NCBI RefSeq assembly: GCF_011064545.1
Contig: NZ_JAAMFG010000028.1
Span: forward strand, 186,001 to 250,000
Source: Wenzhouxiangella sp. XN24
Lineage (GTDB): Bacteria; Pseudomonadota; Gammaproteobacteria; Steroidobacterales; XN24
Reading direction: 5' to 3'
DNA length: 64,000 nt
A program made the position numbers and the translations under genes. Within the stretch, counting starts at the first letter, position 1. Each line of letters begins with the position of its first letter. This document shows, in pieces, positions 34,802 to 44,163 of this stretch. The notes below the pieces were generated by a model. It was given only the letters and a program-made list of their open reading frames with translations, did not search any database and was not told where the DNA came from.

Positions 34802-35935
34802 ATGGCCGTGTCGCAATCCGTATTCGGGGAACGTCACGCCATCGGCCTGGGCCGGCGCATCATGCTCGGGCTGCGGCTCGACGGTCCGCTGCTCGCCGGC
34901 CTGCTGTTGATCGCCGCTTTCGGCCTGGTCGTGTTGTGGAGCGCCGGAGGGCAGGACCCGGGGCTCATGGTGCGCCAGCTCATCCGCCTCGGCGTGGCGT
35001 TCGCCGTCATGCTCGCCGTGGCACAGGTGCCGCCGAAGATGCTGCGCATGTGGTCGCCATGGTTGTTCACCGTCGGCCTGCTGCTGCTGGCGGCCGTACT
35101 GATCGCGGGCGACCTGGGCAAGGGCGCGCAACGCTGGCTCGATCTTGGTTTCATACGTTTCCAGCCCTCGGAGATCATGAAGCTGGCCGTGCCCATGATG
35201 GCCGCCTGGTATCTCCACGACCGGCCCCTGCCGCCGCGCTTCCGGGAGCTCCTCATCGTGCTGCTGCTCGTCGCCCTGCCGGCCGTGCTGATCGCACGAC
35301 AGCCGGACCTCGGCACGGCCCTGATGGTCGGCAGTGCCGGCATGCTGGTGGTCCTGCTGGGCGGCCTGCGCCTGCGCCTGATCATCCTGCTGGGGGTCAC
35401 CGCGGCCGCGCTCGCCCCCGTGTTGTGGCACTTCATGCACGATTACCAGCGCCGCCGCGTGCTGACTTTCTTCAATCCGGAGACCGACCCTCTCGGCGCC
35501 GGCTACCACATCATCCAGTCCAAGATCGCCATCGGTTCCGGCGGTCTGTTCGGCAAGGGCTGGGGCAACGGCTCGCAGGCGCAGCTGGAATTCCTGCCCG
35601 AGCGCTCGACGGATTTCATCTTTGCCGTGCTGGGCGAGGAATTCGGTTTCCTGGGCCTCGCGCTGCTGATCGCCCTGTACCTCTTCGTCGTCGGCCGCGG
35701 CATGGTGATCGCCCTGCAGGCCCAGGACACCTATACGCGCCTGCTGGCGGGCAGCATCAGCCTGACGTTCTTCGTCTACGTGTTCGTCAACACCGGGATG
35801 GTCACTGGCCTCCTGCCGGTGGTCGGGGTGCCGCTCCCGCTGGTCAGTTACGGTGGAACCTCGATGGTGACCCTGATGGCGGGTTTCGGTATGCTCATGG
35901 CCATCAACGGTCACCGAAACCTGCTCGCCAGATGA
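34802..35935 (+). CDS. rodA: SEDS peptidoglycan glycosyltransferase RodA
   Basis: This is a 377-residue polytopic SEDS protein (about ten helices) that polymerises lipid II in the elongasome. Typical stretches are GKGAQRWLDLGFIRFQPSEIMK, RQPDLGTALMVG, SKIAIGSGGLFGKGWGNGSQ, LPERSTDFIFAVLGEEFGF and the C-terminal PLVSYGGTSMV. It is in the canonical place after mrdA. Its stop overlaps the mltB ATG (ATGA). Confidence 0.97.
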   Translation: MAVSQSVFGERHAIGLGRRIMLGLRLDGPLLAGLLLIAAFGLVVLWSAGGQDPGLMVRQLIRLGVAFAVMLAVAQVPPKMLRMWSPWLFTVGLLLLAAVLIAGDLGKGAQRWLDLGFIRFQPSEIMKLAVPMMAAWYLHDRPLPPRFRELLIVLLLVALPAVLIARQPDLGTALMVGSAGMLVVLLGGLRLRLIILLGVTAAALAPVLWHFMHDYQRRRVLTFFNPETDPLGAGYHIIQSKIAIGSGGLFGKGWGNGSQAQLEFLPERSTDFIFAVLGEEFGFLGLALLIALYLFVVGRGMVIALQAQDTYTRLLAGSISLTFFVYVFVNTGMVTGLLPVVGVPLPLVSYGGTSMVTLMAGFGMLMAINGHRNLLAR

Positions 35936-36954
35936 AGCCCTGCATCCTTTTCGTTTGCTGCGCTGTGCTGGTCGCCGGGTTGGCGGCGCCGCAGCCGGTC
36001 GTCGCGTCGCTGCCGCTCGATCCGGACCGCGAAGACGTGCGCGCCTTCGTCGCGGCAGCCGAGCGGGAACACGGGCTGGATCCGGAGACCGTGCGCGCGG
36101 TGCTCGGACTGGCCCGCATCCAGCCGCCGATCATCGACGCCATCAGCCGGCCGGCGGAGCGCGTGCGCCCCTGGCACGAATACCGCGGCATCTTCATGAC
36201 CGAGGAGCGGATCGCGGCGGGGACCGAATTCTGGCAGACGCATCGGGAACGGCTCGACCGGATCGCAGCCGAGACCGGCGTCCCGCCCGAGATGATCGTC
36301 GGCATCATCGGGGTGGAAACTTTTTACGGGCGCATCCTCGGGCGTTACCGCGTGCTCGACGCACTGGCGACCCTGGCCTTCGAATATCCGCCGCGCAGCG
36401 CCTTCTTCTCGCGCGAACTCGCGCAGTTCCTGTTGCTGGTCGATGAGCAGGGACTGGAGATCGAGACACCGGTGGGCTCCTATGCCGGCGCGATGGGACT
36501 GCCGCAATTCATCCCCTCCAGCTATCGAGCCTATGCGGTCGATGGCGATGGCGACGGGCGAATCGACCTGTGGAACAGCAGCGACGACATCCTGGCCAGC
36601 GTCGCGGGCTATTTCAGTGACCATGGCTGGCGACGGGGTGAACCCGTGGTGGTCCCCGCGGTCGCGGGCGAACGCGATCCGGCGGATCTCGCGGCCCAGG
36701 CTTTGAAGCCGGGCACCACGGTCGGCGCATTGCGGGCGGCCGGCGTCTCGCTTGACGGGCCTGCTCCGAGCGATCCGTCAGCAGCGGCCGGCCTGTTCGT
36801 CCTCGAGCACGAGGAGGGCCCACGCTACTGGGCCGGCTTCCACAACTTCTATGTCATCACGCGCTACAACCGCAGCCTGATGTATGCGCTTGCGGTCCAC
36901 CAGCTCGGCGAGGCCATCCGGGCGCGCGTCGAAGGGGATGCGAATGCGGGCTGA
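35932..36954 (+). CDS. mltB: Membrane-bound lytic transglycosylase B family
   Basis: This is a 340-residue lytic transglycosylase cleaving peptidoglycan to 1,6-anhydroMurNAc ends. A signal peptide (about 1-25, ending PVVA) precedes the SLT-fold domain. The catalytic Glu129 lies in IIGVETFYGR; AGAMGLPQFIPSSYRAYAVDGDGDGRIDLW is the MltB signature. No clear lipobox is seen at the signal-peptide end, so it may be soluble in the periplasm despite the family name. The ATG overlaps the rodA stop by 4 bases. Confidence 0.94.
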   Translation: MKPCILFVCCAVLVAGLAAPQPVVASLPLDPDREDVRAFVAAAEREHGLDPETVRAVLGLARIQPPIIDAISRPAERVRPWHEYRGIFMTEERIAAGTEFWQTHRERLDRIAAETGVPPEMIVGIIGVETFYGRILGRYRVLDALATLAFEYPPRSAFFSRELAQFLLLVDEQGLEIETPVGSYAGAMGLPQFIPSSYRAYAVDGDGDGRIDLWNSSDDILASVAGYFSDHGWRRGEPVVVPAVAGERDPADLAAQALKPGTTVGALRAAGVSLDGPAPSDPSAAAGLFVLEHEEGPRYWAGFHNFYVITRYNRSLMYALAVHQLGEAIRARVEGDANAG

Positions 36955-37777
36955 GGGCGGCCTCCGGAAGGCCGCCACGGCCGGCACCATCGCGGCGCTG
37001 TTGCTGCTCGGCGGTTGCTTCGCGCCGCGCGATCCCGGTTTCGGCCTCGGTGACGGCCCGCCTGCCCGCCCGCTGGATGCTGCCGGGATTCCGGATGCCG
37101 TCCCGCGCGCGGAGCCGCGCAGCAAAAGCGGCAACCCGCCCTTCTACGAGGTCAGGGGGCGGCGCTACTACGTCATGAACGATGCCGCCGGTTACCGCGA
37201 GAGCGGCATCGCGAGCTGGTACGGGACGAAGTTCCACGGCCGGCGTACCTCGAGCGGTGAGCCCTACGACATGTACGCGATGACGGCGGCGCACAAGACC
37301 CTGCCCTTGCCCAGCTACGTGCGGGTAACGCATCGGGGGAACGGACGCAGCGTCGTGGTGCGGGTCAACGACCGCGGGCCCTTCATCGGCGACCGGGTGA
37401 TCGACTTGTCCTACGCCGCGGCCGTGCGCCTCGGCATGCACAACGAGGGCACCGCAGCCGTGGACGTGGAAATCATCACGCCTCGCCAGGCGCTGGCCAC
37501 GTCCGACCACACGCAGGTTGCGGGTGGTGCAGGGTCGTCCCCGGAGCCCAGCTGGTTACAGGTCGGCGCGTTCTCCAGCGAGGAGAACGCCGCACGCCTG
37601 CAGGCCCGGCTGGTGGAAAGCGGTATCGACGGCGTCGTGCTGTCGCCGCAGGAGCATCCGCGGCAACGCGTTTACCGGGTCCGGATCGGGCCTTTGACCG
37701 CGATCGACGAAATCGAACGCACCCTCGAACGGGTGCGGGGCCTGGGAATCCGGGACGCGCACCTCTCGACGGACTGA
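36944..37777 (+). CDS. rlpA: Septal-ring lipoprotein RlpA with DPBB and SPOR domains
   Basis: This is a 277-residue lipoprotein with lipobox LLLGGC (about residue 25). The double-psi beta-barrel domain (about 80-170) contains ESGIASWYGTKFHGRRTSSG, the catalytic-type YDMYAMTAAHKTLP and VNDRGPF seen in RlpA lytic transglycosylases that cut denuded glycans. A C-terminal SPOR domain (about 200-275, WLQVGAFSSEENAARL) targets denuded septal glycan. The ATG at 36944 is preferred because GAAGGGG sits six bases away; the ATG at 36938 abuts it. It overlaps the mltB end by 11 bases. Confidence 0.93.
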   Translation: MRAEGGLRKAATAGTIAALLLLGGCFAPRDPGFGLGDGPPARPLDAAGIPDAVPRAEPRSKSGNPPFYEVRGRRYYVMNDAAGYRESGIASWYGTKFHGRRTSSGEPYDMYAMTAAHKTLPLPSYVRVTHRGNGRSVVVRVNDRGPFIGDRVIDLSYAAAVRLGMHNEGTAAVDVEIITPRQALATSDHTQVAGGAGSSPEPSWLQVGAFSSEENAARLQARLVESGIDGVVLSPQEHPRQRVYRVRIGPLTAIDEIERTLERVRGLGIRDAHLSTD

Positions 37778-37784
37778 GCCCGCC

Positions 37785-37809
37785 TACACGCTCCGCGACC
37801 GAGCGTGTA
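37785..37809. repeat. Perfect 9-bp inverted repeat between rlpA and dacA
   Basis: TACACGCTC (37785-37793) and GAGCGTGTA (37801-37809) form a perfect stem with a 7-base loop in the 89-base rlpA-dacA gap. No T-run follows on the plus strand, so this could be an attenuator, an mRNA-processing stem or an operator for dacA. Confidence 0.45.
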
Positions 37810-37866
37810 ACATTCCTGACTGGTTCCACCCCTCACAACGACGGCCATGCGCCGCCCCCGGGAGTC

Positions 37867-39024
37867 ATGCGCTCAATATCCGTTCTCTGTCTCGTGCTGG
37901 TCCTGTTCTCCCCGCCGCTTGCCGCGATCGCCCAGCAACCGGCGTCCCTGCTGCCCCCCGTTCCGGCAGCACCGGCGGTGGCCGCCCGCGGCTATATCCT
38001 GCTGGACTTCAATTCCGGCGAAGTGCTGGCGGAAAAAGATGCCGACGCGAGCATGGATCCGGCCAGCATCACCAAGCTGATGACCGCCTACGTGGTGTTC
38101 AGCGAGCTCAGCAAGGGCCAGATGCGCCTCGACGACCTGGTCACCGTGAGCGAGCGCGCCTGGCGCACCGGCGGTTCACGAACCTTTATCGAGGTCGGCT
38201 CGCGCGTCAGTGTCGAGGACCTGCTGCGCGGCATGATCATCCAGTCCGGCAACGACGCCTCCGTGGCCCTCGCGGAGCATACGGCCGGCTCCGAGGCGGC
38301 GTTCGCCGAACTGATGAACGAGTATGCGCGGCGCCTCGGGATGGTGAACAGCAACTTCCTCAACGCCAACGGCCTCCCTGCAGAGGGCCACTACAGTTCG
38401 GCACGCGACATCGCCCTGCTGGCCAGCGCGATCATTCGCGAGTTCCCGGAGTTCTACCAGTTCTATTCCGAGCGCGAGTTCACTTTCAACAACATCACGC
38501 AGCGCAACAGGAACCAGATGCTGTGGCGCGACCCCAGCGTGGACGGCATGAAGACCGGCATGACGGATGCCGCGGGTTACTGCCTGGTGGCGTCGGCAGA
38601 GCGCGAAGGCATGCGCCTGATCTCCGTGCTGCTCGGCACCAGCAGCGCCAAGGCCCGGGCCGATGCCACGCAGAGCCTGATGAACTGGGGTTTCCGCTTC
38701 TACGAAAGCCACCGGCTTTATGCGGCAGGCGAAGCCGTGACCAGCGCGCGGATCTGGAAAGGCGAGCAGGACACCCTCGACCTCGGCCTGACCGAGGATC
38801 TCTGGGTGACCGTGCCGCGGGGCCGCTACGATGCCATGCAGGCCTCGCTCGAACTGCAGTCGCCCCTGGTCGCCCCGCTGGCGCCGGAGGATGCGGTCGG
38901 CCGGATCAAGGTCAGCCTGGAGGACGAGCCGCTCGCGGAGCGGCCACTGCATCCCCTGGGCAGATCGACGGAGGGGGGGCTCGCGCGGCGTGCGCTGCAC
39001 TCCGTCCTGCTGTGGTTCGAATGA
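37867..39024 (+). CDS. dacA: D-alanyl-D-alanine carboxypeptidase (PBP5 family)
   Basis: This 385-residue penicillin-binding protein trims pentapeptide side chains. A signal peptide (about 1-23, ending AIA before QQPA) precedes the catalytic domain with SxxK at Ser67-Lys70 (PASITKLMT), SGN at 127-129 and KTG at 229-231. A C-terminal beta domain (about 270-360) and a terminal amphipathic helix (RRALHSVLLWFE) anchor it to the inner membrane. ybeD overlaps its stop by 4 bases. Confidence 0.96.
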   Translation: MRSISVLCLVLVLFSPPLAAIAQQPASLLPPVPAAPAVAARGYILLDFNSGEVLAEKDADASMDPASITKLMTAYVVFSELSKGQMRLDDLVTVSERAWRTGGSRTFIEVGSRVSVEDLLRGMIIQSGNDASVALAEHTAGSEAAFAELMNEYARRLGMVNSNFLNANGLPAEGHYSSARDIALLASAIIREFPEFYQFYSEREFTFNNITQRNRNQMLWRDPSVDGMKTGMTDAAGYCLVASAEREGMRLISVLLGTSSAKARADATQSLMNWGFRFYESHRLYAAGEAVTSARIWKGEQDTLDLGLTEDLWVTVPRGRYDAMQASLELQSPLVAPLAPEDAVGRIKVSLEDEPLAERPLHPLGRSTEGGLARRALHSVLLWFE

Positions 39025-39281
39025 GCGAGACCCTGCTCGAATTTCCATGTGATTTTCCGCTCAAGGTCATGGGCCGGAAAGATCCGGGGTTCCGCGAACT
39101 CGTGGTCGCCATGGTCGAGGCGCATGCCGGCCCCGTGCCGGAGAATCATGTGCGGCTGCGCGACAGTCGCGACGGTAATTTCGTCGCGTTGACCGTGATC
39201 GTCCACGCCCGGACCCAGGCGCAGCTCGATGCGATCTATACCGACCTGTCGGCGCATGATCGAGTGCTGATGGTGCTTTGA
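39021..39281 (+). CDS. ybeD: DUF493 family protein YbeD
   Basis: This is an 86-residue small cytoplasmic protein with a ferredoxin-like alpha/beta fold. LLEFPCDFPLKVMGRKDPGFRELVVAMVEAHAG and the ending SAHDRVLMVL are typical of YbeD. It is found between dacA and lipB in gammaproteobacteria; a regulatory role in lipoate synthesis or allosteric control has been suggested but not proven. It is joined to both neighbours: ATGA with dacA and TGATG with lipB. Confidence 0.93.
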   Translation: MSETLLEFPCDFPLKVMGRKDPGFRELVVAMVEAHAGPVPENHVRLRDSRDGNFVALTVIVHARTQAQLDAIYTDLSAHDRVLMVL

Positions 39282-39919
39282 TGACTTTTCCCGTGGTGCA
39301 TCGGCTCGGCCGCGTCGACTACGAGCCCACCTGGCGCCGTATGCAATCGTTTGCCCAGACGCGCGGTCCCGAGCAGCCCGACGAGCTGTGGTTCCTGGAA
39401 CACCCGCCGGTTTTCACCCTGGGGCTCAACGGCCGGCGCGAGCACTTGCTGGCGCCCGGGGACATCCCCGTCGTGCAGGTCGATCGAGGCGGCCAGGTCA
39501 CTTACCACGGGCCCGGCCAGCTGGTCGTCTACCCCTTGCTCGACCTGGGACGCGCGGGGCTGGGCGCCCGGGCCCTGGTCTGCGTCCTGGAACGGGCGGT
39601 GATCCGTTGCGTGGCAGGCTACGGCATCGACGCTCAAGGCGATCGCAAGGCGCCCGGGGTCTACGTCGATGGCTGCAAGCTCGCCAGCATCGGGCTGCGC
39701 ATCCGGCGCAACTGCAGTTACCACGGGCTGGCGCTGAACGTCGCCATGGACCTGCAGCCGTTCAACCGCATCAACCCCTGCGGCTACGAGGGGCTGCAGG
39801 TCACCCAACTGGCCGCCCTGGGCGTGGACCGGGATATCGATTCGGTAGCCGACGACCTCGAGGCCGCCCTGCTGGACGAACTGGCTCAGGCTGCCCCCAG
39901 CCTCGCGCGCAGCGCGTAG
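39281..39919 (+). CDS. lipB: Lipoyl(octanoyl) transferase
   Basis: This 212-residue enzyme moves octanoate from ACP to lipoyl domains. Conserved features are [12 protein letters not shown] (69-80), Lys133 in DGCKLASIG and the catalytic Cys167 in [13 protein letters not shown]. The ATG at 39281 overlaps the ybeD stop by one base; a TTG one codon earlier is possible. Its last 34 bases overlap the end of convergent murU. lipA is not in the window. Confidence 0.96.
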   Translation: MTFPVVHRLGRVDYEPTWRRMQSFAQTRGPEQPDELWFLEHPPVFTLGLNGRREHLLAPGDIPVVQVDRGGQVTYHGPGQLVVYPLLDLGRAGLGARALVCVLERAVIRCVAGYGIDAQGDRKAPGVYVDGCKLASIGLRIRRNCSYHGLALNVAMDLQPFNRINPCGYEGLQVTQLAALGVDRDIDSVADDLEAALLDELAQAAPSLARSA

Positions 39920-40551
39920 AGCCGGTCCGGCGTACCGACGTCAGTCCAGAATCCATCGTGCAACACTCCGCTGAGCCTGCCCTCGCCCGCCGCTTTTCGC
40001 AGCAACGGGGCGAGGGGAAACCGCCCCGGAGTACAGCCGTCGAACAGCTCCGGCGCAAGAACGGCCAAGCCACTGTAGGTGTAGCGCGAATCGGCATCCG
40101 GCAGTACCCGGCCATCTTCCAGACCGAAGTCCCCATCCGGATTGTGCGGCGGATTCGGCACGAGCACGAGGTGGCCCAGCATGTCGCGCGGCAGCGCGAG
40201 CCCCGCGAGCGCCAGGTCGCACCAGGTGTCGCCGTTGACCAGCAGGAAGGGGCCGGGACCGAGCAGCGGGAGGGCCTGGAAGATGCCGCCGCCGGTATCG
40301 AGCGCCGGCCAAGGCTCAGGGGAATACGCGATGCTGACGCCCCACTCCCGTCCGTCTCCGAGGGTCGCGCGAAGCTGTTCACCGAGCCAGGCGCAGTTCA
40401 TGACGACCTCGCGGTAGCCGGCCGCCGCCAACGCCACGAGATGATGCGCCACCAGCGGTCGTCCGCCGACCGGAAGGAGGGGTTTCGGCATCTGGTCCGT
40501 GAGCGGACGCATCCGTTCGCCCCGACCTGCCGCCAGCACCATGGCTTTCAC
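39886..40551 (-). CDS. murU: N-acetylmuramate-1-phosphate uridylyltransferase (MurU-like nucleotidyltransferase)
   Basis: This is a 221-residue sugar-nucleotidyltransferase. The pyrophosphorylase signature is [28 protein letters not shown] holds a metal-binding Asp, and [10 protein letters not shown] ends the fold. Position beside lptD and sequence style match MurU, which makes UDP-MurNAc in the MurA-independent recycling route of pseudomonads. Its usual partner kinase amgK is not adjacent: 89 bases separate it from the divergent lptD. Another sugar-1-phosphate uridylyltransferase role is possible. Confidence 0.82.
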   Translation of the reverse strand: MKAMVLAAGRGERMRPLTDQMPKPLLPVGGRPLVAHHLVALAAAGYREVVMNCAWLGEQLRATLGDGREWGVSIAYSPEPWPALDTGGGIFQALPLLGPGPFLLVNGDTWCDLALAGLALPRDMLGHLVLVPNPPHNPDGDFGLEDGRVLPDADSRYTYSGLAVLAPELFDGCTPGRFPLAPLLRKAAGEGRLSGVLHDGFWTDVGTPDRLYALRARLGAA

Positions 40552-40640
40552 AGGGATCTCCTCGCCGGATCCGCGCCGGGTGGCGATTGATGACTCGCGT
40601 CGAAGTATGCCATGTTAGCGTCCGGTCGCCGGGGCGCTTG

Positions 40641-42815
40641 ATGTATCGACTGCTGGTCCTTTCATTTTTCCTCAGCTTCCCGTGGGCGGGCGCTGCCGCG
40701 CAAGAGGGATCCATCTGTCCCCTGCCCGAGACGATCGACCTGGGCCCGATCGACGACAGCGGCCGGCTCGAGGTATCCGCCAACCGGGCCGAGGTCGAGG
40801 CGGAAGGAAACGCCGAGTTTTCCGGCGGTGTCGTGCTGCAACGCGGGGCCCAGCGCCTCGAGACCGAAAGCGCCACCTGGGATCGCGCCGCGGGGCGCGT
40901 GGTGGCCGTCAAGGGGGCGCGCTACCTGCAGCCCGGCTTCGAAGTCGAAGCCGACTCCCTGGAGTTCCTCCCGGCCGAGGGCATGGCCATCCTGAGCGGC
41001 AATCGATACCGGATTCCCTCGCAACCCGCGAGCGGCGGCGCCGAACGGATCCGGGCCGACCAGGACGGCCGGATCGAAATGGACGGGGTGACCTACACCA
41101 CGTGTCCCGGCGACGACCCGGACTGGTGGCTGCGCATCGACCATCTCGATCTCGATATCGACGATGAGACCGGCGTCGCGGAGCACGTGACGCTGCGCCT
41201 GTTCGATACGCCGGTCATCTATTGGCCCTACCTCTCGTTTCCGCTGTCCGACCGGCGCAAATCGGGGTTCCTGGTGCCGGAATTCGGCCAGTCGACCCGC
41301 AGCGGTTTCGAGTTTGCCGCGCCCTACTATTTCAACCTGGCGCCCAATTATGATTACCTGCTTACCCCCGCGCTGTTGTCCAGGCGGGGCCTGCAGTTGC
41401 AGAACGAGTTCCGCTACCTGACCGAGCAGAGCCGCGGCAGCGTCCAATTCGACTACCTCTACCGGGACAGTGCGCTGGCCACCAACGACGCCCGCGCCTG
41501 GGTGAATGTCGGGCACGTCACCCGCTTCGACAACGGCTGGCGCTTCACCGCGGCCCTCGAGGATGTCTCCGACACGGATTATTTCCAGGACCTCGGGCGC
41601 GGCACCCAGGTCACCAGCCGGACCCACCTCGAGCGCCTGCTGCAGGCGGACTATATCGGTGACACCTGGCGCATCGTGGCGCGCATGCAGAACTTCCGCA
41701 CGCTCGACCTCGGGATTCCGGACGACGAGCGCCCCTACGCGCGGCTGCCGCAGATCAGCGCCAACGGGCTGTGGCGAGACGGACCGCTCGGACTGGACTG
41801 GCAGGTGACCACCGAGGCGGCGGGATTCGTTCGCGATGTAGGACCGGAGGGCGGGCGCGCGGTCCTCGAGCCGGGCGTCAGTCTCCCGATCGCCGCTCCG
41901 GGATTTTTCTTCACGCCGAGCGCCAGGCTGCGCATGGTGCAATACACCTTGACCGACCAGCCGCCGGGCGCGGAGGACAATCCGGGCTACGTGGCGCCCA
42001 TCCTGAGCATCGATTCCGGCCTGGTCTTCGAGCGCGCGCTTTCGCGGGGCCGCTTCGTGCAGACCATCGAGCCGCGGGCGCTCTACGCCTTCATCCCGCA
42101 ACGGGACCAGGATGACCTGCCCTTGTTCGACAGCGGCCGGCCGGATTTCAACTATGTCCAGCTGTTTCGCCCGAACCGCTTTCTCGGCTTCGACCGGCTT
42201 GGCGACACCAACCAGGTGAGCGTCGGCGTGACCACCCGCCTGCTCGAGTCCGAGTCCGGGCGCGAATTCCTCACCGCATCGCTCGGCAAGGCATGGTACC
42301 TGTCGGACCCGGAAGTGGCCCTGCCCGGTGAGAGCCTGGACACCGCCGAAGGTTCGCCCATCGTGCTCGAACTCGGCCTGGGCCTGTTCAACAACTGGAA
42401 CGCCGACATCGGTTACCAGTGGGAAACCGGCACCGCCGAAACCCGCCTTGCACAGTTCCGGGTGCAGTACCAGCCGGCGCCGAACCGCGTCGTGAACCTG
42501 TCTTATCGTTACCGCCCGGAGCTGCTGGAAGACCTGGCGTTCTCCGTCGGCTGGCCGATCGCGCGCCGCTGGAGCTTCGTCAGCGGCATCGAATACTCGC
42601 TGCGCGACGAAACGGCCGTCGATCGCCTCTTCGGGCTGCAATACGAAAGCTGCTGCTGGGCCGTCCGCTTCTCGGCCAGCGACCAGGTCAGCCGCCGCGA
42701 CGGCAGCACCGATGCGGCGATACGGCTGCAGGTGGAATTCAAGGGGCTCGGTGGCGCCGGGGCGAGGAAGCGCTTCGAGAGTGATATCCTAGGCTACTCC
42801 GCTTATGACCAATAG
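40641..42815 (+). CDS. lptD: LPS-assembly outer-membrane protein LptD
   Basis: This is a 724-residue outer-membrane barrel that inserts LPS, with a signal peptide about 1-20 (ending AAA before QEGSI). An N-terminal OstA/LptA-like jellyroll (about 40-190) precedes a 26-strand barrel. The four disulfide cysteines are present: Cys26, Cys155 and the CC pair at 671-672 (YESCCWAVRF), so the LptE-dependent 1-3/2-4 rearrangement should work as in E. coli. The ATG at 40641 has GGGG six bases upstream and starts the signal peptide cleanly. surA follows. Confidence 0.96.
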   Translation: MYRLLVLSFFLSFPWAGAAAQEGSICPLPETIDLGPIDDSGRLEVSANRAEVEAEGNAEFSGGVVLQRGAQRLETESATWDRAAGRVVAVKGARYLQPGFEVEADSLEFLPAEGMAILSGNRYRIPSQPASGGAERIRADQDGRIEMDGVTYTTCPGDDPDWWLRIDHLDLDIDDETGVAEHVTLRLFDTPVIYWPYLSFPLSDRRKSGFLVPEFGQSTRSGFEFAAPYYFNLAPNYDYLLTPALLSRRGLQLQNEFRYLTEQSRGSVQFDYLYRDSALATNDARAWVNVGHVTRFDNGWRFTAALEDVSDTDYFQDLGRGTQVTSRTHLERLLQADYIGDTWRIVARMQNFRTLDLGIPDDERPYARLPQISANGLWRDGPLGLDWQVTTEAAGFVRDVGPEGGRAVLEPGVSLPIAAPGFFFTPSARLRMVQYTLTDQPPGAEDNPGYVAPILSIDSGLVFERALSRGRFVQTIEPRALYAFIPQRDQDDLPLFDSGRPDFNYVQLFRPNRFLGFDRLGDTNQVSVGVTTRLLESESGREFLTASLGKAWYLSDPEVALPGESLDTAEGSPIVLELGLGLFNNWNADIGYQWETGTAETRLAQFRVQYQPAPNRVVNLSYRYRPELLEDLAFSVGWPIARRWSFVSGIEYSLRDETAVDRLFGLQYESCCWAVRFSASDQVSRRDGSTDAAIRLQVEFKGLGGAGARKRFESDILGYSAYDQ

Positions 42816-42822
42816 AGATCCT

Positions 42823-44151
42823 ATGCGACTGTTTTCGAAGATTTTTTTATCGACCACCCTGCTCTCGTCCGGGCTGCTGGGGAGCTTCGGCGCGCCGCTC
42901 CATGCACAGTCGGGCTCGCTCAGCGATTCCGGCGTGCTGCTGGACCGCATCGTGGCGGTGGTCGACGACGGCGTGGTGTTGCAATCCGAACTCGAGGACC
43001 GCGTCGCGCGGGTCACGGAACAGCTGCGCGCCCAGGGCACCCGCATGCCGCCGGCCGAGCTGCTGCGAGACCAGATCCTGGAGAGCCTCGTGGTCCAGCA
43101 GGTGCAGATGCAACGCGCCGCGCGACTCGGCATCCGGATCAGCGACGAACAGCTGAACCTCGCACTCGAGCGCGTCGCCGCACGCAACGAAATCCCCTTT
43201 GCGAACCTGCCCGCCACCCTGGCGTCCGAGGGCATCGACTACACGGCGTTCCGCGAAGATCTGCGGCGGGAGATGACCATCGAGGCCCTGCGGCAACGTG
43301 ACGTGAACGCCCGGATCCAGGTCTCCGAGAGCGAGATCGAGCGCTGGCTGGAGCAGAACGAGGCGAACGTCGGCAACCAGCTCGATTACGACGTGTCCCA
43401 GATCCTCATCGCCCTGCCGGCGAATCCGAACCAGGAGCAGCTTTCGAGCGCCCGAAAACGCGCGGATGAGGTCTATGCGCGATTGCAGGCGGGGGACGAT
43501 TTCGCCGAACTCGCGGTGGCCGAATCCGCAGGACAACAGGCGCTGTCAGGCGGCCGGCTCGGCTGGCGCCGCGGCTCACGATTGCCGCAGCAATTCGCCG
43601 GAGCCATCCAGTCGTTGTCCGCGGGCGAGGTCAGCGCCCCCATCCAGAGCAGCAGCGGCTTTCACATCTTCCGCGTCAACGAGATTCGTGGCGGCGACGA
43701 GCGTGTCGTGCAGATGCAGACCCGGGCGCGCCACATCCTGCTGACCACCAACGAAGTGGTCGACGACGAGACCGTCCGCGGCCGCCTCGAAGAATTCCGG
43801 GCCCGCATCGAGGCCGGCGAAGCCTTCGCCGACATCGCCACTCTGGAGTCGGAAGATCCGGGTTCGGCCGTCCGTGGCGGCGATCTCGGCTGGAATCCGC
43901 CGGGCACCTTCGTGCCGCAGTTCGACGCGGCTCTTGCGCAACTCGAACCGGGCGAGATCAGCGAACCTTTTCGCTCGCCGTTCGGCTGGCACATCATCCT
44001 GCTCGAGGATCGGCAGGAGCGTGACACCACGGACGAAGTGAAGCGCCGGCAGGCCATCGAAGCCATCCGCGCCAGCAAGCAGGAACAGGAAACCGAGCTC
44101 TGGCTGCGTAGCATGCGCGACGAAGCCTGGGTCGAGATCCGCGGCGGCTGA
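42823..44151 (+). CDS. surA: Periplasmic chaperone / peptidyl-prolyl isomerase SurA
   Basis: This is a 442-residue outer-membrane-protein chaperone. The signal peptide is about 1-28 (ending PLHA before QSGS). The N-terminal chaperone domain (LLDRIVAVVDDGVVLQSELEDRV) is followed by two parvulin domains (about 175-275 and 285-390, GGRLGWRRGSRLP and GGDLGWNPPGTF) and a C-terminal helix. The ATG at 42823 starts the signal peptide; the ATG at 42805, overlapping lptD, adds six residues and is possible. lptD-surA-pdxA-rsmA is a classic operon. Confidence 0.95.
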   Translation: MRLFSKIFLSTTLLSSGLLGSFGAPLHAQSGSLSDSGVLLDRIVAVVDDGVVLQSELEDRVARVTEQLRAQGTRMPPAELLRDQILESLVVQQVQMQRAARLGIRISDEQLNLALERVAARNEIPFANLPATLASEGIDYTAFREDLRREMTIEALRQRDVNARIQVSESEIERWLEQNEANVGNQLDYDVSQILIALPANPNQEQLSSARKRADEVYARLQAGDDFAELAVAESAGQQALSGGRLGWRRGSRLPQQFAGAIQSLSAGEVSAPIQSSSGFHIFRVNEIRGGDERVVQMQTRARHILLTTNEVVDDETVRGRLEEFRARIEAGEAFADIATLESEDPGSAVRGGDLGWNPPGTFVPQFDAALAQLEPGEISEPFRSPFGWHIILLEDRQERDTTDEVKRRQAIEAIRASKQEQETELWLRSMRDEAWVEIRGG

Positions 44152-44163
44152 GCCGCGCCTCGC

